NCBI GenBank assembly: GCA_019722365.1
Contig: JADFUC010001868.1
Span: 1,302,001-1,366,000 of the forward strand
Source of the DNA: Lithospermum erythrorhizon
Taxonomy: Eukaryota > Streptophyta > Magnoliopsida > Boraginales > Boraginaceae
DNA length: 64,000 nt
Direction: 5' to 3'
The notes beneath the pieces are model-generated. The model had not been told where the DNA came from. It did no database searches and saw nothing but the letters and a program-made list of their open reading frames with translations. This document shows, in pieces, positions 55,153 to 64,000 of the stretch (position 1 is its first letter; each line of letters starts with the position of its first letter). The position numbers and the translations under genes were made by a program.

Positions 55153-58100
55153 TTACATCTCCACAACTCCTTGTCCGGAAGGGAACCTAAAATTAACAAG
55201 AGCATATCAGGTTCCATTGTATTAACAACAGATCAATGAATAAGAACGGTTAAATTGTATTAACAATAACTGAAATATATATGGCAGTTCACATACCTTG
55301 GCATTTGGAAGTGACATGATTGGGCAGATTCAGCAGCACCAAGGGTCATGGAAGCAGGCGTGAGGACCGTGTTATAGTTAGAAGATGCTATAATAGTTGA
55401 ACTATTGGCATCAGTTGCAGCCGGAACTCTCTCTGGGAAATACCGCTGTTCAGTAACGGTTTTTGGAGGAGAAGTAAAGAGGTTGTCCGGGAGAATATGC
55501 TCAAATCTGCTTCAATAGATATATGAAATCATAAAATCAGCTGAATAGTAACCAATTCTAAGATACATCTGAAGCGAAAATACAAAAAATAAGTCAAACA
55601 CAGCCTCAGTAGACAACCAGACTCTAATGTCATACTATACAGCTGAACAATTATCGCTATGGTCTGACTTAGGATTACCTTTCTTGGAGATCAGCCTCTT
55701 CAAGAATCACCTTAGCTTCCTTGCTGCCATCTTCGCAACCATTGTTTTCATCAGAAGTTACAGAAGCCTCCTTAGTATCCTTCTCATTCACCACATTGGG
55801 TGGAGTATCCCCAATGTCCACGCCAGTTGGGTACACTGCAATATTAAAATAATACCACCATCCATCAGTAAACAAATGTAAGTTAACTCAACAATAAAAA
55901 CAAAAATTCAAATAGTTGACCTTCTTGAACTTCAACATCAACTCCATCAGATGGCTGGGAAATATTTAGAAACATTTGAGGATTTGTTTGGAGCCTTGAT
56001 GTCAAAGGAAAAGCAAGTGGGAAGGTAGGACGAGATTGGTGATTAAAATTATTCTTCAAATCCATCATACGCATATTCAAAAGTCTTCTGCCCTGAAGCT
56101 CAATGGCTTGCTGCAATTCAGCCTGCTCCTCTAGTTTGTTTTTCAACATCATTTCCTTGGCATTGTAGAAGGTTCTTCCCCCTAGTATAAAGGCATTAAT
56201 GAGACTTGAACTATGTCAAGCAGTATGTGTAATAACCAACATTACCACTTCTTACCGAATGGAAAGTCATAGGGTTCTCTCCCATCAAACCCAGTTGGGC
56301 ATGGTGGAGATTCTCCTCTATCAAGAAGTTGTTGCCGTTTCCTACATGTTATCCAAAGAAACAACATACCATTCAACGGAAGTCGAGACCATAGAAGTAC
56401 AAGCTTAACGAAATAAGAATTTAAGATGCATGACTGGTGTTCGAGTACTTACTTTTCTACAACCTTTCCCTTCTCCTTGTATGGCTTCACAAGCACACGC
56501 GAGTCACACACAAAATGAGGATTTCCCTTTGCCAGAATAAGATAGACGGTTTCTGCATAGACAAAGGTGACAAAACCAAACATACGCTTCTGCTGGTAGG
56601 GGATTCGAACATCTTGAACAGGCCCATACATGCTTCAAAACCAAAGGATTGAATTAAGCAATCTCGAATGAGTTTTAAGTTATACCTGCAACCCTTTTAA
56701 GGGTAGAACGCAACATAAAAGCTTTTAAGAGGAGATTACCTGAAGTAGTTAGACACGTCCTCTTCAGTAAATGCACTATCAGCTGGAAAAGTCAAATAAA
56801 TCTGTCTGGAGCTTGAATTACAATCCAATCCCATACCCGGAAAGTTATTCATATCCGGTCCGCAAGGACCAAATTTTTGGAATTCTTCCCCCATCAATGC
56901 AGCCACACTGGATCTGTGACATAACAAATTACCATGAACATGACAGATCATCTAATAATGCATATTGCTGAAATCCTTAGATATGTAATGGTTTACAGAT
57001 ACCAAAATCGCAAATCTTTGAAACCAGTAAGCTTAAGGGTAAGAAAAAAAAACCCCATTGCTGCAATGTGACTACAAGCAAATATGAACCCTACGACAAA
57101 AGATCATAAAAATAGAATCTTGAAGCAAAAAATATGAGTACACCAATTCACATTATAACATAGGTATCTTGGTGAATGCAAAAAGAGCCATATAAATATA
57201 TACTCAACAAGAATAACAATAAAGTTAAGAACTTTAGTCTAAACAAAGTACAAACAACTAAAAAATCCAACTTTTAACATCAAATCAGTATAATTACCAC
57301 ACCTTTTGTAAGGAAATGAGTTTCTTGGGCTAGAAGCCATGAGCTCTGAAGCTGCAGCGAACCTCTGCTGTTGAATAGCTTTCAATCTCAACCAATCAAA
57401 CCCATCCATATTATTAGGAGATCCCACAAGAGATAAATCAGCAGCAGTAGCAGCATCAAATGTATGAGAAAATTTGCAACTGCTCCCATTCTTACAAAAG
57501 CCTCTAGCATAGTACATGCAAGGTCTCCAACCCCCCAAAAAATTACTATTCTGCCCACCACCACCCTCCCCATCATCAAACAAATAAGCATCATTCACTG
57601 AACAACTCCTCCTATGAAATGGGTTAGGATGAGGGGCAGAATGGTCATCATAGTTCCATATTACAGAATCACTTAAACCACTTGGACTCATTATTGGAGA
57701 CAACTGATCTTGGATATGAAAATTACCATGAAACTCCTCATTATTACCCAAATTTACACTAGAATTATTCATATTCATACTCAAAGAAAGTGATGAAGTT
57801 TGAGATGACCCACATGCAATATTTGCATGACTTTGAGTTGACCCACCACCAGCGTTGACTACAGAAGCATAAGAAGCAGAAATTGGAGTTTTTCTTGAAA
57901 AAGCTGGAAACCCATTTGACCCATTTGACCAAGGAGAAGAAGGAGAAGAACACATACTAGGACTACTATTCAAATGACCATGATGATGAGTATTATGAAA
58001 ACCATTATTATTTTCACCATTTGGTACCATAATTCTAGGGGACAAATTTGGTGAAAATCCTAAAAAAGATTTGGCTTTGTTAATCAATGAAACCAAATGA

Positions 58101-58243
58101 GTTTCAGGACCATGTGCTAACCTTATCAACTCCTTGTCTCCTAAATCTTGAATAAGAATGTATCCCATGATTTTTGATGCATTTTCTGGATCCAAACTTT
58201 GAATCCTAGTCAAAATCATCTTTGATGCATCATAAGCATCCAT
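55153..58243 (-). CDS. CCCH zinc-finger and RRM RNA-binding protein
   Basis: Eight exons give 680 aa: 57303-58243, 56740-56913, 56453-56632, 56256-56341, 55921-56181, 55679-55835, 55297-55506, 55153-55186. The N-terminus (residues 4-60, [20 protein letters not shown] then [17 protein letters not shown]) resembles a PABC/MLLE-like helical domain. A Ser/Asn-rich linker follows, then one C-x7-C-x5-C-x3-H finger (Cys242, Cys250, Cys256, His260) and an RRM (about 350-430) with RNP2-like QIYLTFP and RNP1-like RMFGFVTF. The C-terminal part has a Glu/Gln-rich helix ([17 protein letters not shown]) and an acidic disordered tail. This is the architecture of the plant C3H46/53/55-type proteins, thought to bind mRNA; the targets are unknown. 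All intron phases fit, so the model is complete. Confidence 0.92.
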
Positions 58244-58510
58244 TTTTAACTATTTTCTTGAATTGTTTTCGCTCTACAAAAACCAAAAAAGTGTGAAAAT
58301 GAAGAGACTCTCACACACACACACACTAAGTCACTTTGTTTTTGGTTTGTGATCTTTTGAGTGTATTTTTTCCTTTTGGTGATATAGATTTAGATTTCTA
58401 CTAACTTTAGAAAAAGTTTATACTATTTTGCTCATGTGTATAATTGAGGAGAGAGGGGAGAGGAGGTACATGTGGGTGGGGATGATAATGATGTTGTAGG
58501 GTTTATTGGG
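58244..58510 (-). promoter_or_regulatory. Leader and proximal promoter of the CCCH/RRM gene
   Basis: The leader on the minus strand contains a (TG)n microsatellite (CA run at about 58313-58326 on the plus strand) and purine-rich stretches; 58440-58470 is GA-rich on the plus strand. The exact transcription start and TATA element are not clear to me. Confidence 0.4.
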
Positions 58511-61339
58511 TTATGATGACGGCTCAAATCAAAGCTGAGTTGTTATACACAACCAAATAAGTGTTTATTTGAGAGGTAAAAGTGATGACTATTCTGCCCC
58601 TCCTATATTTAAAATGTAATAATTGCAAGTATATAGGACAAAATAGTCATTTTAATAACTCAAATCATTATTTTAATATTATTGTGTATATTGGTTCCCA
58701 AAGTGAAAGATTGATTTCATTAGGACTCTAAATTTTCCAAATTATAATATCATCACTATGTTTTCTGGGGCAATTTGATGGAGATACTTTACAACTTCGA
58801 TTTGTTTTATTTTTTTAACTTAGACTTGTTGGACATTTCCTTTTTATTATGTTTAATATTTAATGATACAGAGTATTATATTAGAAGATCTATAGTTTAT
58901 ATATTTAATGAAAATATGATTCAATTTAATGAAATAAATCTTGATTTAATTTATTTTTTTATGATTAATACTCAATAGTATCTTCTCTAGATTGTAATTT
59001 TTTTAGATGGTTAAGATGATAAATAAGTAAGATATTTAAATTAGATTTTTAATATATATATATATTAATTATGTACACACTACACATTTAGGTAAAATAT
59101 AGTAGTAAATCTTTTCACCACAATTATATCCAAAACTAGTATTAAGAATTTAGTCCGGACCTTTCTATTTCACCCATTAGAAAAATAATTAATATCATGT
59201 GGTAGTTTATCCATAAAAACTTGATGAGTTTATTTATGATTTTTTTAATCTTTGTTTGAAGTTGTTTAAACTTTAAAGTATTTCATAATTAAATATTTTG
59301 TTCATTTATTTCTGGCTTTCCGCCTCCCTATTTAGTTCATCATTTAGGAAATTTTTATTATTTCTTTTTAGTTGATAATTTACTTTTTCAATGCAATAGT
59401 TTATATTGAACTTTTAAAATTATTTAACATTATTGGTTTATAATTTTCTCTCTTAAAATGATGCGTGTCATGTCTTCTTAATAAAGCAACTTTTAAGATA
59501 TATGATCGAAGTAAATAGGGATGGAAGAGTATTAACTTTATAGCGACATTTTATTTTTGGTTATTTCAATTGATTCAGTATTTTAGATTAAAAATATGAA
59601 ATAAAAAATAAGTTAACAATACAAATTTAAATTAACCCAGGATGAAGAAATATATTTAAAGAGGGAAAAGCATCGTCAAACTTTTCATTACTTTATACAA
59701 GATGTCTTGTGTACTTATAATTTTTTAGTTGCAAAATATAATGAATTATTAGACAAGGTATTAATAATATTAGCCGTAATATGAAAATTTTGTGGGGGTA
59801 CCCATACTTTATGCAAAATATAATGAAAGATAATGATGGTTTAGGTTTACAGTTGATTTGATTATAGGAGTAATGATGAGTATGAAATAAGATACCATGT
59901 GGGTTTTATGCATAGTAAGTAGTGATTAGGATAAGAGTAGTCAAAGGTTGGCTCAGATGCAGAGGGTGTTTTTGAAATAAAATTAGAAGAAGAAGTGGTG
60001 GTTGGTGGGAGAATGGGTGATGGTGAAAAACAAAATACCAAAGTGACAAATGCTATAGAAACCACAAATTTTGGTTGCAGTGCTATCTATTGTCTGTCTG
60101 CAACATTGGGACATGAAACACCATTTTATCTCTCTCCTCTCTTCACTAGACTGCCCTTCAATATCTTTGTCCTTTCATTTCCTATATTCTATCATCAAAT
60201 TATGGCAATCACATCACATTTATTTTTAAATTTTCATTGCTTATTAATATCTTTAATTTATTATCGTTTCATATTTTTCTGTTCATATACAATACCTATA
60301 ATTTAATAGAACGCCTTTACATTATAAAAAAATTGAAATTTTAAATATAAATCTATCGCGTGATTATTACATTAATTAAATCTACATATACTTTACAGTT
60401 CAAAAATTGTATTGTCTCTTTTTTTCTTATTTGTAAATCGATCAAAAGAAAGAATTATTTTAATTTTTTTTTTCTAAAAATCATTTTCATTCGATAGAAA
60501 TCCATAATTAATTATGATTTTAGACTTTTAGTTTAAAAAATGAAGGGAGACATGTAAGATTGTAGTTTCTATCAACATTATCACTGCTTAAACTTTCGCT
60601 TTCGGGAAGTCTTATGATGTAAAAGCCCAAAGACATCATTGGGTTATAGCCTTATAAAGATTTAAGCTTCTCATAATGTACCAAATAGCCAGTGTTATCA
60701 AGAGTCATTCAGTGATAACTTGATATGATGTACATTTATTGAGTTGGTAATTATTGATTGTTTTGGTTATCAGTACTCCATTTAGTTCAATTCATATATC
60801 GGTCCATTATCAGTCAAGACTTATTAATAAAATATCGAAGATGAATATGAGGTTATCAAGATCAATTTATATATAAATATGTACAAAAAGTTATAGCGAG
60901 TTTGAGTCATATGATCTGGTTAATATCATTAACAGATCGATTAACTATAGGTTTATTTCTTTTAACAGTCTATACTTTTTACCTAAGTCCATTTCGATAT
61001 TTATTCGACCTGGACAATCGAGTTGTCCTTTTCTAATCATATCTTGACACACCATTAACGTCCACTTACTAGGGGGTCTCAGAGTAGACGAATAACTAGA
61101 TACCAACTCGGTGCTTCACAGAAAACTGTATGATTATCTCGATGGACTAGAATAAAAAATATTACGATATTGACAATCCTCTAATTAAGCAGGTCGTTAA
61201 AGTACATGCCAGCTAGATGCCGAATCAACGGGATAATTAGCAAACTCCACTACAAAAGCATTTCAGTTATAATAATTGATGGCCGCTAGTCGTCGCCCTC
61301 TGAAACACCACACAATTTTCTTGTAAATCTGTGCAAAAA
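58511..61339. other. Divergent spacer between the CCCH/RRM gene and Y14
   Basis: Nearly 3 kb of AT-rich DNA shared upstream of two divergent genes. A relic ending GGGATGGAAGAGTATT is at about 59518-59533. The stretch 60690-61000 has repeated words such as TTATCAAGATCAATTTATAT, like 30900-31150, probably an old dispersed repeat. Open stretches at 59862-60306 are low-complexity and unconvincing. The 80 nt before 61340 are GC-richer and form the Y14 leader. Confidence 0.5.
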
Positions 61340-63831
61340 ATGGCTGACATTGAAGCAGAAGCAGTAGATTTCGAAGCAGAGGAAGATGATTTGATGGACG
61401 AGGAGGTTCAGGAAGATGAGAGAGCTCACATCCCTCGACTCAAGTCCGCCATAGCTGGCGGCGCCGCACCAAAGAAGACTAAGGGCCGCGGATTCCGTGA
61501 AGAAGCTCACGTGGATGATCGGAATGCTCGTTTATCTGGCCGATTTGACTCTCTTGATTCTCATGGTGGACCTGGTCCTGAACGCTGTATGTATTATTTT
61601 TTTTTTATTGTTTGGTTTTTTTTGTTTCTTTTTAATATTAAAGATCTGGACTTTTTAGTGATTAATCAAATAGGTTTGTAGGGTTTTTATTATGGTGGTT
61701 ATTGGTTGCTAAAATTGTAATATTAAAGATGTGGACTTGTTAGATGATTAATTAACTTTGTTTATAGGGTTTTTGATAATGGTGGTTATTGGTTGCTTAA
61801 ATTGTAATTGAATTTCGAGGGTTTTTTTTGTATTTAATATTAAAGATGTGGACTCTTTAGATGATTAATTTAATGGGTTTATAGGGTTTTTTATAATGGT
61901 GGTTATTTGTTGCTTAAATTGTAATTGAATTTCGAGGGTTTATTGGTTGCTAAAATTATACGAGTAATTGGATTTCTATTGTTTATTGTTGCTCGTTTGT
62001 CTGGTCGTTTTGATTCTATTGATTCTCATGGCGGACCTGCTCCTGAACGATGTATGTAATTTTTTTTATTGATTCTATGAGAAGAGAATTACGACTACGT
62101 CACCTCCGTGTCTGTCCAGTTAAAATGTTCCAAACTATAGGGATGAAAAAGAGATTAAGGAATGGGCTCTCCTACGAGGATGGATGCGATCTTCTTGTCT
62201 GTAGCTTTACAACCTGATGTCTCCATACAGGAGCTTCTGGTGGGGCCAGCATTAGTGTTTATATAAACTAACTGTGCAAAGAGTAATTCTTAGGATTCAT
62301 GTTTTATGTTATGAATGTCCAGAAAAATTGATCATTCAGCATCCATTTCTTATTATCTCCTCAAATACAGTATGTCAACAGCAGCTTCTTGGGATTTCTA
62401 CCAAGTACTAACTTTAGAAACTATCATCAAGTTTTTTGTAGGACTAGTGTTCTGTTTCAATGATGCATTTTCTGACTGATTCTATATGTACCCGGAAGGG
62501 GTACATGAAACAATCTTGTCCATGGTGTTAATATTTTTTACTATAGCCTTACAGCATATCCTAGTCTTTTAATTATGGAATTTGGTCTTTTCTAAGTTGG
62601 TGTTTAGGATAATTGTTGCACGCAGAGGATCATCGAACTTCAGTTTGTCAGTTTGAGCTATAAATTTGAAATATGTGCTTATATGTCAATGACGTTGAAT
62701 TTCCATGCCAAAGGTGCTGGTTCACCAGATTTTGATGTTTGTTCTTATTATCACTCTAAAGTAGACCATTTTAATTTCATCTGTACCAACAATTCTTCCG
62801 GTGAGTTTACTGTTAGTTTGAGTGAGTGGCCACCAATGTGGTGCTTTTGTGACCAAATAAATTTAGTCTCAGAGGCTTAAGAGTTAAGTGGACCACCAGA
62901 ATAAGCCTTTTGAATTTGGTTGTGCTTGTGTTCGTAATTTGGAATAGATACAAGCCAATTCTATAGTGGTATGTGTTAATCATATTGCAATTTAAGAATT
63001 TCAATTTGATTGCAAGCATAATTTTAACTGAAGAATAATGTTTCATGCAGCTATTGAAGGCTGGATTATCCTGGTTACAGGAGTCCATGAAGAGGCACAA
63101 GAGGATGATCTTCACAATGAATTTGGTGAATTCGGGGAGATTAAGAATTTGCATTTGAATCTTGATCGTCGTACTGGATTTGTCAAAGTAAGTAGTTCCT
63201 ATGCATTCTCTCGGCTTGTCTGTTGTGGTTTTATTTCACTTACTTAGTTTGGTATCACGTTGTAGCCTACCATTTTCCTACTTGATTATCTCGAATGTAG
63301 TTTTTTGATGTTTTGGCGTATGCATTCATGATAACCTTGTGTTCTTTAGGGCTATGCTCTTATTGAATATGAGAGCTTTGAGGAGGCTCAAAAGGCTATC
63401 AATGCAATGGATGGTGGGGAACTCCTCACCCAACTCATAAATGTTGATTGGGCATTCAGCAAGGGTCCAATCAGGAGAAAGAGAGGAGGGTATGTGGAAA
63501 TTTTCCTGTTCAAAGTGTATAATAATTTCTTGTCTTGTTATTTCCTAGTGTTCCTCCTTGTCTCTATCATTCTAGAAGTTAGATGTATCAAAGAATCTGA
63601 CTTGAAATGGTACATAAATATCCTGGCTTTATGTTGTAGATTTGTATAGCTACTATTGGTTCAGTTTTAGGTCTCTTGGTTTATTACTTCGGTTATTCTA
63701 CCTTCAGTAGTTTACCTGTATTTGAGCTATTCCCGCTCTAGTTACTTATTCTTCTTTTTTCTTTCAATTTGGTATGTTGATGCAGATCACCTCGTAGTAA
63801 CCGCTCTAGGAGTCCGAGGAGGAGATATTGA
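61340..63831 (+). CDS. Y14: Exon-junction-complex protein Y14 (RBM8A homologue)
   Basis: RNA-binding core subunit of the exon junction complex. It pairs with MAGO, marks spliced mRNAs and feeds into nonsense-mediated decay. Four exons give 189 aa: 61340-61586, 63051-63187, 63350-63489, 63786-63831. The start is the ATG in CAAAAAATGGCTGAC. An acidic N-terminus ([14 protein letters not shown]) leads to [10 protein letters not shown] and [10 protein letters not shown], blocks seen in plant Y14. The RRM runs from about residue 85 ([18 protein letters not shown] with RNP2; GYALIEYE as RNP1) to DWAFSKGP. The C-terminus is an Arg/Ser tail ending RSRSPRRRY, identical in style to Arabidopsis Y14. Intron 1 (1464 nt) contains a second copy of the end of exon 1 that could serve as an in-frame cassette exon. 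Confidence 0.95.
61634..61940 (+). repeat. Three-copy tandem repeat in Y14 intron 1
   Basis: Three consecutive units begin AATATTAAAGATSTGGACT at about 61634, 61719 and 61835, and each contains TTATAGGGTTTTT- and ATGGTGGTTATTGGTTGCT-like words. Periods are 85 and 116 bp. The array separates exon 1 from a duplicated copy of its 3' end, so the whole stretch 61525-62060 seems to have grown by repeated local duplication. Confidence 0.85.
61965..62051 (+). other. Duplicate of the Y14 exon 1 end, candidate cassette exon
   Basis: 61990-62058 matches 61525-61593 at 61 of 69 positions, including the donor and start of the intron (CGATGTATGTA versus CGCTGTATGTA). The copy encodes [20 protein letters not shown], against [20 protein letters not shown] in exon 1. 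With the AG at 61963-61964 as acceptor, an 87-nt exon results. It starts in the phase left by exon 1, has no stop, and ends in the same phase, so inclusion would insert 29 residues just before the RRM. The acceptor has only a weak pyrimidine tract. Whether it is ever spliced in is unknown. Confidence 0.45.
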
Positions 63832-64000
63832 AGGTGTTATGATTTGAAATTATGGATGAATGCCAACACTTCCTGTGAACCGATGATTTCGTTTGATGTG
63901 TACTTTTGTTTAGGCAGAGATATTTTAACACCTTTTGGTTTTTCCTTAATCCTTGGTTGAATGATTACCTGGACTTGTTTACTGTGATACAAATGCTTAT
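63832..64000 (+). other. Y14 3' UTR and right edge
   Basis: Sequence after the Y14 stop to the window end. No further gene start is seen. No clear AATAAA is present, which is common in plants. Confidence 0.5.

Noticed and set aside
59862..60306. Opposite-strand open frames of 67 and 103 codons upstream of Y14
   Set aside because: Simple hydrophobic or Ser/Thr-rich composition, no recognisable motif, and located in AT-rich spacer.

Overview
The window is AT-rich nuclear DNA of a flowering plant. Its genes carry many short GT-AG introns, and the encoded proteins are plant-specific or plant-typical: a GRAS regulator, an LRR receptor-like protein, a chloroplast histidine-biosynthesis enzyme and a CHD1-type remodeller of the CHR5 group. 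The histidinol-phosphate aminotransferase closely resembles what I remember of the tobacco enzyme, and there are SINE-like relics of a Solanaceae type and a Stowaway MITE. I infer Solanaceae, most likely Solanum; the species cannot be fixed without a search.

Layout from left to right. 1-4200 is intergenic, with a possible first exon of a leftward gene near the left edge and an unexplained GC-rich island at 1.28-1.52 kb. A 30-exon CHR5-like chromatin remodeller (minus strand) fills 4.5-18.8 kb. A plastid-type Rossmann-fold (atypical SDR) gene (minus) lies at 20.7-24.0 kb; its exon 7 looks damaged. A 1.9-kb block of decayed tandem repeats at 24.1-26.0 kb is bounded by 26-bp direct repeats. Then come an intronless SCL3-like GRAS gene (plus, 29.3-30.7 kb), histidinol-phosphate aminotransferase (plus, nine exons, 31.4-34.5 kb), an LRR receptor-like protein of the PSKR/PSY1R-related RLP type (plus, 38.5-40.9 kb), a UBC19/20-type cell-cycle E2 enzyme (plus, six exons, 41.9-43.5 kb), a hexokinase-like gene (minus, nine exons, 44.2-48.2 kb), about 7 kb of intergenic DNA, a CCCH zinc-finger/RRM RNA-binding protein (minus, eight exons, 55.2-58.2 kb) and the exon-junction-complex protein Y14 (plus, four exons, 61.3-63.8 kb).

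The genes are independent plant transcription units, not an operon, and I see no shared pathway. They cover chromatin, RNA metabolism (CCCH/RRM protein, Y14), cell-cycle proteolysis, amino-acid synthesis, sugar phosphorylation or sensing, GA/root regulation and cell-surface perception.

The observations most worth checking are small local duplications that touch splicing. Y14 intron 1 carries a second copy of the end of exon 1 whose differences are mostly silent, and it could be read as a frame-preserving 87-nt cassette exon. A 56-bp tandem duplication in the CHR5-like gene has doubled a 3' splice site, and use of the spare site would bring in a stop. HPA intron 1 is bounded by 12-nt direct repeats, and HPA intron 2 uses a GC donor. 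All exon coordinates were derived by eye from reading frame, splice consensus and remembered family sequences; none is backed by transcripts.
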